A DNA stretch of 37,511 nt from Candidatus Aminicenantota bacterium (GCA_017883305.1 JADGNU010000005.1:1-37511); one strand, 5' to 3'. Shown: positions 7,382 to 20,327, counted from the stretch's first letter. Numbers and translations are program-made. The notes: a model not told the origin generated them from the sequence alone.

Positions 7382-8496
7382 TTGGCACCTCCCGGCTGGA
7401 TGAATCGTTCAAGGATATCGCACAAGGCCTCGAGGTCTTTGAGAGTGACGACCTCGGACGGCGTATTGAGGAAACGCACCGGCAGAGCCAGCGTCACGAC
7501 CTCCGCGGGCGGGCTGGCGAACGGCAGCGCCATCGGCGAATCGGGCGCCGTCAGGAACTGGAGGGGTGCCCCGGCGGCAGCGGCCGCCGCCTCGACCGCC
7601 CGTCGCAGCGCGGATGATTCGTCCTTGGCTTGGACAAGGACCGGACCCCCGCCGGGGAAGGGGAAGCCATCCCCCTTGCCCGCGGCGATGACGTCGACGA
7701 TGATCGTCCTTTTCGGCTGCCACTTGGATCTGGCCCGCGCGGCGCCGATGGCCGGGCGCGCGCCCCGGCCGCGGGCCCCGAACTTCGTCTGGGCCGCCCA
7801 GGCCAGGACGGTCTCCTCGCCGACGGTCTTTCCGGTCAGGGCCTCGAGCACGGAAACGAGGCCGGCCGCGGCGGCCTTCACTCCGAGCGACGGCCCGGCC
7901 CACTGGTCACCGGCCAGCTCGGTCAGAAGGGCCGGATAGGTGACCGGGTCCAGAAGCTCGACGCCCCTGGCCCGGGCTTCCTTCTCGGACCTGGCGCCGA
8001 TATCCACGTAGGCGATCTCCAGGGAGAATCCTTCGACCTGGGTCCTGCGCCGCTCCTGGGTGAGAAGATGGATCGCGGGTTGCGAGACGACGCCCTGGAC
8101 CGGTCCTTTCGCCGTCGAGATGACGACCGGCTGGCCGAGGAGGAAGGCGTCGAACCGGGCGTGGGGCGGCGGCACGGGCCGGTCGAGGGTCAGGTAGCCT
8201 TCAGGCGTGATGCCGCTGACCATGTGCCCGTAGCCGTCGAGGGCTCCGAGGATGAGCGTCGGCCCTGGCGTGCCGCCGAGCCGGACGGCGATCGTGCCCA
8301 ATCCCGCCTCTTCGACCGTAGCGCCCTTGGGCAGGAGCGCCCGGATCTTCGCCGCGAGCATCTCCTCGTTCCCCGTCGTCGACGGCACTGCGAAAAGCTC
8401 TTTGGTTACGGACTTGAGGTCCGCCCCTCCGGCCGCCGCGGCGATGCACACTAGTGCCGCTGCCAATCCCAGGGTTTTCGTCATGCGATGAGCCAT
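7378..8496 (-). CDS. Secreted M42-like pseudopeptidase
   Basis: This 372-aa protein is a divergent paralogue of the M42 peptidase encoded immediately downstream. It has a signal peptide (about residues 5-24), and the shared framework is plain in ITPEG (residues 96-100) and KDLEAL (353-358). The active-site positions are mostly lost by alignment: the first His is A85 (D87 kept), the Asp of VDDRAG falls in GPSLGVKAA without acid, the EE pair is T237-K238, and the final His is N344; only the aspartate at D268 also remains. It therefore looks catalytically dead yet intact as a reading frame. It may form mixed oligomers with its neighbour or bind peptides. The ATG at 8496 has GGAGGT 5 nt upstream; the frame ends by overlapping the next start. 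Confidence 0.82.
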   Translation of the reverse strand: MAHRMTKTLGLAAALVCIAAAAGGADLKSVTKELFAVPSTTGNEEMLAAKIRALLPKGATVEEAGLGTIAVRLGGTPGPTLILGALDGYGHMVSGITPEGYLTLDRPVPPPHARFDAFLLGQPVVISTAKGPVQGVVSQPAIHLLTQERRRTQVEGFSLEIAYVDIGARSEKEARARGVELLDPVTYPALLTELAGDQWAGPSLGVKAAAAGLVSVLEALTGKTVGEETVLAWAAQTKFGARGRGARPAIGAARARSKWQPKRTIIVDVIAAGKGDGFPFPGGGPVLVQAKDESSALRRAVEAAAAAAGAPLQFLTAPDSPMALPFASPPAEVVTLALPVRFLNTPSEVVTLKDLEALCDILERFIQPGGAK

Positions 8497-8534
8497 CCTG
8501 ACCTCCTTCCGTCCCCTTGTCCCGCGCCCTACCC

Positions 8535-8562
8535 ATTATCATAGCGCGCGACTTATCGTCAA
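8535..8562 (-). promoter_or_regulatory. Promoter for the M42 pair
   Basis: TTGACG (8562-8557) and GATAAT (8540-8535) are 16 nt apart on the minus strand, predicting a start near 8528 and a leader of about 32 nt containing GGAGGT. Confidence 0.6.
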
Positions 8563-8619
8563 ACGAGGCCCATTCCTTTTAAAGAGGATTTTCGTTATGA
8601 TGAGTGAACCGGAGATCGC

Positions 8620-9642
8620 GTGGACAAAAAAAGGTTCCTCAAGTTCGGCGTTGGAATCATCGTCCTTTTCCTGCTGGGGGTTTTCCTGAAACTGGCCAGG
8701 CCTGTCCTCATCCCGTTCAGCCTGGCCTTCCTGTTCTCCTTCGCCGTCTCGACCGTCCTCGATTTTCTGGTCCGACGCAAGGTCCCGAAATCCCTCGCCC
8801 TGATCCTCATCCTACTCGTGACCTTCTCCGTCTTCTACCTCGTCGGGACCGTCTTCTATGCGGGCGGCAAATCCCTCGCCACCGAGATCTCGTCCTACAC
8901 GGAAATGGCCAAGTCGCTGGTCGAAAGGATCGACCAGGTCGTCTCCAACCCGCATCTGAAGGCCGGTCTGACGGATTGGGTCAACTCCTTTAGCGCGGAC
9001 CGGTTAGGGGCATTTTTCGTCTCCGCCCTCGGGCCCTTCTTTTCGTTCATGTCCCAGCTGCTGCTCATCTTCGTCTTCATGATCTTCATCCTGGCCGGGC
9101 GCGGCCGGATGACGAAGAAGCTCGCCGAGGCCTTCCCTCCGGCCGAAGCCTTGACCCTGAGCCATGCGGCGGTCCGGATCAACCATGAGATCCAGAAATA
9201 CCTTGCCGTCAGGACTTTGGTCAACCTCCTTATCGGGATCCTGACCGCCGCCGTGCTGGCCGCCTTCGGGGTCCGCTTCGCCGTCGTTTTCGGCGTCCTG
9301 GCTTTTCTTATTAACTACATCCCCGCCCTCGGCGCCGCCATTTCCGTCGCCCTGCCGACGCTCTTGATCCTGTTCCTCGAGGGCGGCGTGACCTTCAAGG
9401 TCGTGCTTGTTTTCGTCCTTCTCACCGGGGTCCACATAGCTCTGCACCGCCTGCTCGAGGGGCGGCTCATGGCCAAAGAGGTCAGTCTATCTCCGCTCCT
9501 GGTCCTTTTTTCCCTCTTCTTCTGGGCCTGGTTGTGGGGCCTTCCGGGGATGATCCTAGCCGTCCCGCTGCTGACGGCCGCCCGGATCTTTTTCGACAAC
9601 GTGCCGTCTCTGCGCTTCATCGGGACGATGATGGACCGCTAG
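8620..9642 (+). CDS. AI-2E/PerM-family membrane transporter
   Basis: This 340-aa integral inner-membrane protein has the PerM/TqsA-type layout: two N-terminal hydrophobic helices (about residues 8-24 and 27-50), a third near 60-80, a soluble amphipathic stretch (about 85-135), then four or five helices to the C-terminus. The family signatures LINYIPALGA (about residue 228-238) and the C-terminal WAWLWGLPGMILAVPLL are present. Members include TqsA (autoinducer-2 export) and sodium/proton antiporter-like proteins; the substrate cannot be read here. The GTG start at 8620 follows GGAG by 5-6 nt. A weak TATGAT -10 sits at 8596-8601, with no good -35. It is transcribed alone, divergent from the M42 pair and convergent with the phosphatase gene. 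Confidence 0.9.
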   Translation: MDKKRFLKFGVGIIVLFLLGVFLKLARPVLIPFSLAFLFSFAVSTVLDFLVRRKVPKSLALILILLVTFSVFYLVGTVFYAGGKSLATEISSYTEMAKSLVERIDQVVSNPHLKAGLTDWVNSFSADRLGAFFVSALGPFFSFMSQLLLIFVFMIFILAGRGRMTKKLAEAFPPAEALTLSHAAVRINHEIQKYLAVRTLVNLLIGILTAAVLAAFGVRFAVVFGVLAFLINYIPALGAAISVALPTLLILFLEGGVTFKVVLVFVLLTGVHIALHRLLEGRLMAKEVSLSPLLVLFSLFFWAWLWGLPGMILAVPLLTAARIFFDNVPSLRFIGTMMDR

Positions 9643-9658
9643 GGGACAGGGGGACGCT

Positions 9659-10090
9659 TCAGGCGTCGAGGCCAACTGCGGCCAGGAACTGCCCCAGGCG
9701 CCGCTCGATCTTGAGCGCCGTTTCCTTGTAAACCTGATAATCCGATCCGAGGGGATCCTCGATATCCCAGCCGTAGAGGATGGATTCCGGAATTCCCCAG
9801 ATATCGCGGAGATGGTGGTAGATGGAGGGGTCCAGGGCGATGACATAATCGAAGCTCCCGAGGTCGTATGTCCCGACCGGCCGGGCGATATGGGAGGAGA
9901 TATCGATCTTGTAGACGAGCTTCATGACCAGGGCAGCCTCCTCCGTGGCCGGGCCGCCGGTCGCGCCGATCCCGGCGCTCGCGACCTCGGCTGCCGGGCC
10001 GAGGCGCTGGCGGGCGATGGCCTCCGCCATCGGGCTGCGGCAGATGTTCCCATAGCAGACGAAGAGCAGGCGCTTCTTGGGCTTTTTCAT
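9659..10090 (-). CDS. Low-molecular-weight protein-tyrosine phosphatase
   Basis: The product (143 aa) has the LMW-PTP P-loop CYGNICRS at residues 12-19, with nucleophile C12 and R18, and the general-acid Asp at D112 in EDPLGSD. This makes it a phosphatase rather than an arsenate reductase, which would lack the DP loop acid and carry extra redox cysteines. It should dephosphorylate phosphotyrosine or, given its neighbour, other phosphoproteins. The ATG at 10090 gives a family-typical N-terminus (MKKPKKRLLFVCYGN); a TTG at 10105 would overlap the kinase stop as TTGA, an arrangement used elsewhere in this window, and would add five residues. It lies directly downstream of the kinase gene, so the two are almost certainly cotranscribed. 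Confidence 0.92.
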   Translation of the reverse strand: MKKPKKRLLFVCYGNICRSPMAEAIARQRLGPAAEVASAGIGATGGPATEEAALVMKLVYKIDISSHIARPVGTYDLGSFDYVIALDPSIYHHLRDIWGIPESILYGWDIEDPLGSDYQVYKETALKIERRLGQFLAAVGLDA

Positions 10091-10101
10091 CGGGACGGCC
10101 G

Positions 10102-12087
10102 TCAATTCCGCCCGGCCTGGGTGCTCTCGAGCGAGACTTCCTTGGCCTTTTCGTAGAGGAAACCGGCCAGGATATACTGCTCGGCCGCCTGGGGAACAAG
10201 ACCGTCCTTGGCCTTCTGGCGGGCGCCTTCCTCTTCCGTCGTGGCCCGCTCGTAGAGCCAGGCCTGCTTGGCGGGGGCCTGCGCGGCCTCGGCGTCCTTG
10301 CGGATCGTGCCCGTCAGCTCCCTCAGCGCGACTAGCCCCTGCTCCTCATCGGTCGCCTTGGGGCTCAGCAGATGGACCCGGTTCAGAATGTCGCACAGGA
10401 TCCGGGCGCCGGAAAAATCGTTCTTGGCGAAGGCGTCCGACGCGTCCTTTTCCTTTTCTGTGGCGATCCAGGAGAGGAGGTTCGGCCGTCCCGTCCGCGC
10501 CGGGCCGCCCATCTTCTGTTTCGTCTCCTGGAGCTCCTTGAACGCCGCTTCCGCCCGCTCCCGTTCGCTGACCTGGGAGAGGAGCTTGCGCATCTCGGAT
10601 TCGCCCCTGTCGTAGCTCCGCTTCGAGGCTTCGAGATTCCCGGCTTTCCGCTGCTTCTTTCCTTCGGTGATCCGGGCCTGGATGCTGTCGAGGAATTGAG
10701 ACACGGCGGACGCTTCGTCCGGATATTTTTCTTTGATCGCGGCCAGCGCCTTTTCGACCTCCAAGTTGTCCTTCTCGGCCATGAACTTGGTCGGGTCCTT
10801 TATGAACGGGGCGAGATAACCCAGGATGCCCGAGCCCGCGCCCCGGCCGAGCGATGGCGCCGCCTCGTCCTTTTCGCCCGGGGGTTGCGGGGCCGGCGGC
10901 AGGTTGGTCGTGGCATCGGCGCCGGAATCGGCCTCGGCCCTCCTGACGACTTTGATCCGGGGTTCCCCGGCCGGCCCGCCTTGTCCGCCCCTATCGAGGA
11001 GCGAGACGACGCCGACGATGACCAGGGCGCCGACGATGAGGGCCGGGACGAGGATCCTCCTGAGCCTGAATTTGACCGTGATCTCGCGGTCCGTGAGGGG
11101 CTTCGTCCGCGCCGTGACCTGCCGGGTCATGGGCAGGCCCTGTTCGACGGCAATCAGGTCCTCGAGGACCGCGGCCGCGGATTGGTAACGGTCGTCCCGC
11201 GATTTGGCCAGGCACTTCAGGATGATCCGGCTCAGGCCGGCGGAGATCTGGGAGTTGATCGTCTGCGGATCGGCGGGGGGCTCGCTCCGGTGCTTGAGGA
11301 CGATGCTGAGCGGCGTCGTGCCCTCGAAGGGGACGCGGCCCGTGACCATCTCGAACAGGATGGCCCCCAGGGCGTAGATGTCGACCCGGTGATCGATGTC
11401 GCGGCCTTCGGCCTGTTCCGGCGCCATGTATTCCGGCGTCCCGATGATGACCCCGGTGCCGGTGACGCCGCGGGTGTGGAGGGACCGGGCGATGCCGAAG
11501 TCCATGATCTTGGCGTTGCCGTCCTTGTCGATCATGACGTTCTGGGGCTTGAGGTCGCGATGGACGACCCCGAGACGATGGGCCTCGGCCAAGCCCTCGG
11601 CGATCTGCTTGGCCAACCCGACGGCCTTGGCCTCGTTGAGGTGTCCCGACCGGCGGATGAAGCTCTTGAGGTCCTCGCCGGGGACGTATTCCATGGAGAT
11701 GTAGATCGAGAGCCATTCCTCGCCGAGGTCGTACATCCGGCAGACGTGACGGTGGGCGACCTGGCGGGCCAGCTTGATCTCGTTGCGGAAGCGCTCGATG
11801 ACCTCGGGGTCGGAGGCGATCTCGGGCTTGAGGAGCTTGAGGGCCACGACCTCCCGGATCTTGCTGTCGTAGGCCTTGTAGACGGTGCCCATGCCGCCCT
11901 GACCGATCTCTTCGATGATCTCGAAGCGGCGGGCGAATGTCGTGCCGCGCTCGAGGCCCTTCGAGGGGGTCTGGAAAGTGGCCGTCCCCGTCGGCAGGGT
12001 CTCGCCCGAGCCGGGGAGCTCCCGGCCACAGCGGCCGCAGAAACGGGTCCCCTCAGGATTGTCGTTCAGGCAGCGCGGGCATTTCAT
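10102..12087 (-). CDS. Transmembrane Ser/Thr protein kinase with N-terminal zinc ribbon
   Basis: This 661-aa PknB-type kinase starts with a zinc ribbon (C3, C6, C17, C20) and has a complete Hanks kinase domain at about residues 55-312: glycine loop IGQGGMGTVY (61-70), catalytic K84, HRDLKPQN (176-183), DFG (196-198) and APEQ (222-225). One membrane helix follows (about 345-363). The C-terminal region (about 365-661) is a Pro/Gly-rich linker and an alpha-helical, charged, probably extracytoplasmic domain with TPR-like or coiled-coil character; it has no PASTA repeats. The trigger is unknown. The ATG at 12087 places the zinc ribbon at the start, although no Shine-Dalgarno is visible. It precedes an LMW phosphatase gene, suggesting paired phosphorylation and dephosphorylation. 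Confidence 0.94.
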   Translation of the reverse strand: MKCPRCLNDNPEGTRFCGRCGRELPGSGETLPTGTATFQTPSKGLERGTTFARRFEIIEEIGQGGMGTVYKAYDSKIREVVALKLLKPEIASDPEVIERFRNEIKLARQVAHRHVCRMYDLGEEWLSIYISMEYVPGEDLKSFIRRSGHLNEAKAVGLAKQIAEGLAEAHRLGVVHRDLKPQNVMIDKDGNAKIMDFGIARSLHTRGVTGTGVIIGTPEYMAPEQAEGRDIDHRVDIYALGAILFEMVTGRVPFEGTTPLSIVLKHRSEPPADPQTINSQISAGLSRIILKCLAKSRDDRYQSAAAVLEDLIAVEQGLPMTRQVTARTKPLTDREITVKFRLRRILVPALIVGALVIVGVVSLLDRGGQGGPAGEPRIKVVRRAEADSGADATTNLPPAPQPPGEKDEAAPSLGRGAGSGILGYLAPFIKDPTKFMAEKDNLEVEKALAAIKEKYPDEASAVSQFLDSIQARITEGKKQRKAGNLEASKRSYDRGESEMRKLLSQVSERERAEAAFKELQETKQKMGGPARTGRPNLLSWIATEKEKDASDAFAKNDFSGARILCDILNRVHLLSPKATDEEQGLVALRELTGTIRKDAEAAQAPAKQAWLYERATTEEEGARQKAKDGLVPQAAEQYILAGFLYEKAKEVSLESTQAGRN

Positions 12088-12134
12088 GGGACGAGTCGGA
12101 TATCTATCAAAAACAAGAATATCAATTCAGGTCT

Positions 12135-12143
12135 ATTATATCA
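12135..12143 (-). promoter_or_regulatory. Extended -10 promoter for the kinase/phosphatase pair
   Basis: TGATATAAT on the minus strand is a perfect extended -10 element within an A/T-rich pocket of an otherwise GC-rich spacer. No convincing -35 is seen. The predicted start near 12128 gives a leader of about 40 nt without an obvious ribosome binding site. Confidence 0.55.
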
Positions 12144-12200
12144 AACCCATAAGGAAATACGCCCGGCGGACGGATTTGGTTTCGCTTCCGGGCCGTTCTT

Positions 12201-16315
<4,115 letters not shown>

Positions 16316-16345
16316 GGGGGCCTCCTCTCGTGATGATTCCCCGGT

Positions 16346-16375
16346 ATCTTAACGGAAGGCTTCGGGCCAGGTCAA
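16346..16375 (-). promoter_or_regulatory. Promoter for the nucleotidyltransferase/beta-galactosidase unit
   Basis: TTGACC (16375-16370) and TAAGAT (16351-16346) are 18 nt apart on the minus strand. The start would fall near 16339, about 24 nt before the ATG. The same TAAGAT -10 with an 18-nt spacer is used before buk. Confidence 0.55.
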
Positions 16376-16381
16376 ACCAAC

Positions 16382-16410
16382 TTTACTTGTCTACTTCCAT
16401 CCTATATTAT
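16382..16410 (+). promoter_or_regulatory. Promoter for the hslV-fabD run
   Basis: TTTACT (16382-16387) and TATTAT (16405-16410) are 17 nt apart, with an overlapping TATATT at 16403. The start would be near 16417, 18 nt before the hslV ATG, with AGAGGAG in the leader. No heat-shock palindrome was seen. Confidence 0.5.
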
Positions 16411-16434
16411 TGTTTTCTTGGCAGAGGAGAACCC

Positions 16435-16962
16435 ATGATCCGTTCGACGACCGTCATCTGCGTCCGCCATAAGGGGAAAACGGCCATGGCCGCCGACGGC
16501 CAGGTGAGCATGGGCCAGACCGTTCTCAAGAAGACCGCCCAGAAGATCCGCCGCCTGGGCAAGGGCGACGTCCTGGCCGGGTTCGCCGGGTCCACCTCGG
16601 ACGCCTTCGCGCTATTCACTCGTTTCGAGGCCAAGCTCGAGGAATATCGGGGCAATCTCTCCCGGGCGGCGATCGAGCTGGCCAAGGACTGGCGCATGGA
16701 AAAGGCCCTCCGTCAGCTCGACGCCCTGCTCATCGTGGCCAACACAGAGACGTCCCTGCTCATCTCGGGCACCGGCGATGTCGTCGAGCCGGATGACGGC
16801 ATCCTGGCCATCGGGTCCGGCGGGTCCTTCGCCCTGGCCGCGGCCCGGGCCCTGATCAAGCATACCGACCTCGACGGGCGGACCATCGCCGAGGAAGCTC
16901 TCAAGATCGCCGCCGACATCTGTGTCTACACGAACGCCGAGATCACCGTCGAGGAGCTCTGA
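16435..16962 (+). CDS. hslV: ATP-dependent protease proteolytic subunit HslV
   Basis: This 175-aa threonine peptidase forms the two-ring dodecameric core of the HslUV (ClpYQ) protease in the cytosol. The N-terminus reads [12 protein letters not shown], so the active Thr is expected to be T5 after removal of a four-residue propeptide. [10 protein letters not shown], the FAGSTSDAF segment and [14 protein letters not shown] match bacterial HslV closely, and the length is standard. The ATG at 16435 is fixed by AGAGGAG 5 nt upstream. It is the first gene of a nine-gene plus-strand run and is followed without a gap by its ATPase partner. Confidence 0.97.
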   Translation: MIRSTTVICVRHKGKTAMAADGQVSMGQTVLKKTAQKIRRLGKGDVLAGFAGSTSDAFALFTRFEAKLEEYRGNLSRAAIELAKDWRMEKALRQLDALLIVANTETSLLISGTGDVVEPDDGILAIGSGGSFALAAARALIKHTDLDGRTIAEEALKIAADICVYTNAEITVEEL

Positions 16963-18357
16963 ATGCCGATCGTCCTGCCCGAATCGCTGGAAAAACCCGC
17001 CCCCGAAGCTCCCGAGGCCGAGCTCACGCCGCAGGAGATCGTCGCCGAGCTCGACAAGTACATCATCGGCCAGAAGGCGGCCAAGAAGGCCGTAGCCATC
17101 GCCTTGCGCAACCGCTACCGCCGGCGCAAGCTCCCGCCCGCTCTCGCCGACGAGATCGCGCCCAAGAACATCCTCATGATCGGCCCGACAGGCGTCGGCA
17201 AGACCGAGATCTCGCGGCGCCTGGCCAAGCTGACCTACTCGCCCTTCCTCAAGATCGAGGCCAGCAAGTTCACCGAGGTCGGCTACGTCGGGCGCGACGT
17301 CGAGTCCATGATCCGCGACCTCGTCCGGATCTCCGTGGACATGGTCAAGCAGGAGAAGATCGCCGAGATCGAGGGCAAGGCCCGGGCTGTCGTGGAGGAG
17401 AGGCTGCTCGACATCCTCCTGCCGCCGGCGAAGAAGCGCGACGAGCCGTCCGGCGAGACCGAGGCGGAGGCGACGCCGAGCGATACCCGCGAGAAGCTGC
17501 GGGCCCAGCTCCGCCTGGGGCTTCTCGAAGATCGAACGGTCGAACTGGAGGTCAAGGAGCGGACGACGCCGCCCCTCGAAGTCGTTTCCAACTCCGGGGT
17601 CGAGGAGATCGGCTTCCAGATCCAGGAGTTTCTGCCCGGCTTCCTCGGCGGCCGGACCAAGCGCCGGCGGATGAAGGTCAAGGAGGCGCGCGAGCTCATC
17701 CTCGAGGAGGAAGAAAAGCGCCTCGTCGACATGGACCAGGTCTCGCGCCTGGCCATCGAGCGGGTCGAACAGTCCGGCATCATCTTCCTCGACGAGGTCG
17801 ATAAGATCGCCGGCCGCGAGTCCGGCCGCGGGCCCGATGTCAGCCGCGAAGGCGTCCAACGCGACCTCCTGCCGATCATCGAGGGCACGACCGTCAACAC
17901 GCGGTTCGGGCTGGTCCGGACCGACCACATCCTGTTCATCGGCGCCGGGGCCTTCCACGTCTCCAAGCCCTCCGATCTCATTCCCGAGCTCCAGGGGCGC
18001 TTCCCCATCCGGGTCGAGCTTACGCCCCTCAGCAAGGACGATTTCGTGCGCATCCTGACCGAGCCGGAGAACGCCCTCATCCGCCAGTACGAGGCCCTCA
18101 TGGGCACGGAGGGTGTGACCGTCGCCTTCACCCCGGACGCCGTCGATGAGATCGCCGACATCGCCGAGAAGGTCAACGCCGACGCCGAGAACATCGGCGC
18201 CCGCCGCCTCCACACCGTCGTGGAAAAGGTCATGGAGGACATCAGCTTCGCCGCCCCGAACATCGCGCTCAAGTCGATCCGCATCGACCGCGGTTATGTC
18301 CAAGACCATCTCAAAGACATCCTCGTCAGCCAGGACCTGCGGCGTTTCATCCTGTGA
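16963..18357 (+). CDS. hslU: ATP-dependent protease ATPase subunit HslU
   Basis: The product (464 aa) is the AAA+ unfoldase that feeds substrates into HslV. Walker A is GPTGVGKT (about residues 74-81) and Walker B is IIFLDEVDK (about 273-281). The family-specific inserted I-domain lies between them (about 115-240), and the C-terminal QDLRRFIL ends in the FIL-type tail that docks into HslV to activate it. Compared with E. coli HslU, there is an additional Pro/Glu-rich N-terminal extension of about 15-20 residues before [17 protein letters not shown]. The ATG directly abuts the hslV stop codon (TGA-ATG), as expected for stoichiometric production. Confidence 0.97.
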   Translation: MPIVLPESLEKPAPEAPEAELTPQEIVAELDKYIIGQKAAKKAVAIALRNRYRRRKLPPALADEIAPKNILMIGPTGVGKTEISRRLAKLTYSPFLKIEASKFTEVGYVGRDVESMIRDLVRISVDMVKQEKIAEIEGKARAVVEERLLDILLPPAKKRDEPSGETEAEATPSDTREKLRAQLRLGLLEDRTVELEVKERTTPPLEVVSNSGVEEIGFQIQEFLPGFLGGRTKRRRMKVKEARELILEEEEKRLVDMDQVSRLAIERVEQSGIIFLDEVDKIAGRESGRGPDVSREGVQRDLLPIIEGTTVNTRFGLVRTDHILFIGAGAFHVSKPSDLIPELQGRFPIRVELTPLSKDDFVRILTEPENALIRQYEALMGTEGVTVAFTPDAVDEIADIAEKVNADAENIGARRLHTVVEKVMEDISFAAPNIALKSIRIDRGYVQDHLKDILVSQDLRRFIL

Positions 18358-18890
18358 TGGCGAAACCCGTCGCGACGCTCCTCATCGGGCTGTGGCTCGC
18401 CGCCGCGCCGGCGTGCGGCCGCAAGGGCCCCCTCGTCGCCCCTTTGGGGCGGGTACCGATGCCCGTTGAAGGGCTGACCGCAGCCGCCGGAGACGGCCTG
18501 ATCGTCCTCCGGTGGACGAACCCGGTCAAGGAGATCTCGGGACGGCCGCTCGGTCCGCTCGGCGCGGTCGAGATCTGGGTTTTCGACAAGGGGCTCCCGG
18601 ACGGCGAAGGGCCTCTAACGTCCGAGGCGATCGAAAAGACGGCCCGGCTCGTCCGCAAGATCCCCGGCAAGGAGATCGGAATTGCCGCCGGAACGGAAGC
18701 GCAGGCCCCCGGCGTGATGACGTTTACTTACGCCATACCGGCGGCGGCGGCCCCTCCGGAGAAGCTGGCCTTCGTTGTCCGTGTTTTCGACGGCAAAGGG
18801 CGGGCTTCGGAATTCTCGGCGCCCGTCGCCGTCGACCTCACCCGGAAAGACACCGGGGTCGACCGGCCGGCCGCCGAAGGTGTATCCTGA
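18357..18890 (+). CDS. Lipoprotein with CGxKGPL motif and FN3-like domain
   Basis: The 177-aa product has a lipoprotein signal peptide with a lipobox-like APAC ending at C20, followed at once by GRKGPL. This CGxKGPL start is typical of small YifL/LptM-type lipoproteins, which assist LPS-translocon (LptD) maturation. Here it is followed by a longer beta-rich region (about residues 35-170) with FN3-like spacing, e.g. LIVLRWTNP, AVEIWVFD and LAFVVRVFDGKGR. LptM is normally about 60-70 aa, so this is an extended relative or an unrelated lipoprotein sharing the motif. The ATG overlaps the hslU stop (TGATG); a GTG three bases earlier is equally possible. It belongs to the envelope-rich operon. Confidence 0.72.
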   Translation: MAKPVATLLIGLWLAAAPACGRKGPLVAPLGRVPMPVEGLTAAAGDGLIVLRWTNPVKEISGRPLGPLGAVEIWVFDKGLPDGEGPLTSEAIEKTARLVRKIPGKEIGIAAGTEAQAPGVMTFTYAIPAAAAPPEKLAFVVRVFDGKGRASEFSAPVAVDLTRKDTGVDRPAAEGVS

Positions 18891-18906
18891 TGTCGGGAGA
18901 GAAGCC

Positions 18907-19674
18907 TTGAAGATCTACCGGTTCCGCTATCGCAAGAGGGTCCTCCAAGGCGTCCTCAAAGAGGAGTTTCTTTTCCCGATCGTCGGGTCGGTCTTTGGCG
19001 ATTTCCGTATCGGCACGAGCCCGGTCCCCATCAGCGACGTCCGCGTCCTGCCGCCGGTCCTGCCCTCGAAGATCATCGGCATCGGCCGCAACTATCGCGA
19101 GCACGCCAAGGAACTGGGGAACCCGCTGCCCGAGGAACCGCTCATCTTCCTCAAGCCGCCGTCGGCCGTCATCGGTCACCTCGAGGCCGTCATTCAGCCG
19201 CCCGTTTCCGTCCGGGTGGACTACGAGGGCGAGGTCGGCGTCGTCATCCGCAAGAAGACCCATCCGTTCCGCGACGATGAGCCGGTCGAGAGCTTCATCC
19301 TCGGCTACACCTGTTTCAATGACGTCACCGCCCGCGACCTGCAGACGAAGGACGTTCAGTTCACGCGGGCCAAGGGATTCGACACGTTCGCCGCCGTCGG
19401 TCCTTGCATCGCGACCGGACTCGACCCGGACGGGCTCCGCCTGAAGACCTTCCTCAACGGCAAGCTCGTCCAATCCGGGACGACGGCCAACCTGATCTTT
19501 TCCATCCCCACCCTCGTCCGTTTCCTGTCCCGGATCATGACCCTCAATCCCGGCGACATCATCGCCACGGGAACGCCCGCCGGGGTCGGTCCCACGTCGC
19601 CCGGCGACCGTGTCGACGTTCAGGTCGAGGGGATCGGCGTGCTTTCGAACACGTTCACTCGCTCGAGCGCCTAG
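18907..19674 (+). CDS. Fumarylacetoacetate hydrolase-family protein
   Basis: This 255-aa protein belongs to the FAH fold of metal-dependent C-C bond hydrolases, isomerases and decarboxylases. It shows [16 protein letters not shown] (about residues 56-71), the metal ligands E107 and E109 in [10 protein letters not shown], and D139 in [10 protein letters not shown], then [12 protein letters not shown] near the C-terminus. Family members include homoprotocatechuate-pathway isomerases, acylpyruvases and oxaloacetate decarboxylases; the substrate is not determinable here, though with no aromatic-degradation genes nearby an acylpyruvase or oxaloacetate decarboxylase house-cleaning role is plausible. 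A TTG start at 18907 was chosen because GGGAGAG precedes it at the right distance and the N-terminus KIYRFRY fits the family. Confidence 0.88.
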   Translation: MKIYRFRYRKRVLQGVLKEEFLFPIVGSVFGDFRIGTSPVPISDVRVLPPVLPSKIIGIGRNYREHAKELGNPLPEEPLIFLKPPSAVIGHLEAVIQPPVSVRVDYEGEVGVVIRKKTHPFRDDEPVESFILGYTCFNDVTARDLQTKDVQFTRAKGFDTFAAVGPCIATGLDPDGLRLKTFLNGKLVQSGTTANLIFSIPTLVRFLSRIMTLNPGDIIATGTPAGVGPTSPGDRVDVQVEGIGVLSNTFTRSSA

Positions 19675-19682
19675 GAGGACCC

Positions 19683-20327
19683 ATGAAGCTGTTTCTGGAT
19701 TCGGCCAATCTCGACGAGATCCGCGAGGTCGCGAGCTGGGGCGTCCTCGACGGCGTGACCACGAACCCGTCGCTCTGCTCCAAGGAGAACGTGACCTTCG
19801 AGGACAACATCCGGGCCATCTGCGCCCTGACGTCCGGGCCGGTCAGCGCCGAATGCGTCTCGCTCAAGGCCGAGGAGATCATTCCCGAAGCCCGGACCCT
19901 GGCCCGGATCGCGCCCAACGTCGCCGTCAAGATCCCCGTCGGCCTCGAAGGCCTCAAGGCCGCCAAGATGCTCGACGGAGAAGGCATCGCGGTCAACATG
20001 ACCCTCGTCTTCTCCGCGGGCCAGGCCCTGCTCGCAGCCAAGGCCGGGGCCCGGTTCGTCAGCCCCTTCATCGGCCGCCTCGACGACGTGTCGGAAGACG
20101 GCATGGCCCTGATCGAAGAGATCGTCGAGATCTTCGAGAACTACCGGTTCAAGACCGAGGTCATCGTGGCCAGCGTCCGTCACCCACGGCACGTCATCGA
20201 AGCGGCCCGAATAGGGGCCGACATCGCCACCGTCCCCTTCGCGGTCATGCAGAAGCTCGTCCGTCACCCGCTGACGGACGCCGGGGTCGAGAAGTTCCTG
20301 GCCGATTGGAGAAAAGTCAAGAAGTGA
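19683..20327 (+). CDS. fsa: Fructose-6-phosphate aldolase / transaldolase-like protein
   Basis: The product (214 aa) is a short class I aldolase of the TalC/FSA group of about 215-220 residues. [23 protein letters not shown] (about residues 24-31), the Schiff-base lysine K83 in VAVKIPVG, and the C-terminal [12 protein letters not shown] are all conserved. It either carries out transaldol transfer in the non-oxidative pentose-phosphate pathway or cleaves fructose 6-phosphate to dihydroxyacetone and glyceraldehyde 3-phosphate; the two are not separable by simple inspection. CTAGGAGG sits 5 nt upstream of the ATG at 19683. Its stop codon overlaps the GTG start of the TamB-like gene. Confidence 0.93.
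   Translation: MKLFLDSANLDEIREVASWGVLDGVTTNPSLCSKENVTFEDNIRAICALTSGPVSAECVSLKAEEIIPEARTLARIAPNVAVKIPVGLEGLKAAKMLDGEGIAVNMTLVFSAGQALLAAKAGARFVSPFIGRLDDVSEDGMALIEEIVEIFENYRFKTEVIVASVRHPRHVIEAARIGADIATVPFAVMQKLVRHPLTDAGVEKFLADWRKVKK

Noticed and set aside
19610-20323. In-frame upstream extension of tamB across the aldolase gene
   Set aside because: The translation is an Arg/Gly-rich shadow of the aldolase; the GTG overlap at 20324 is the natural start.
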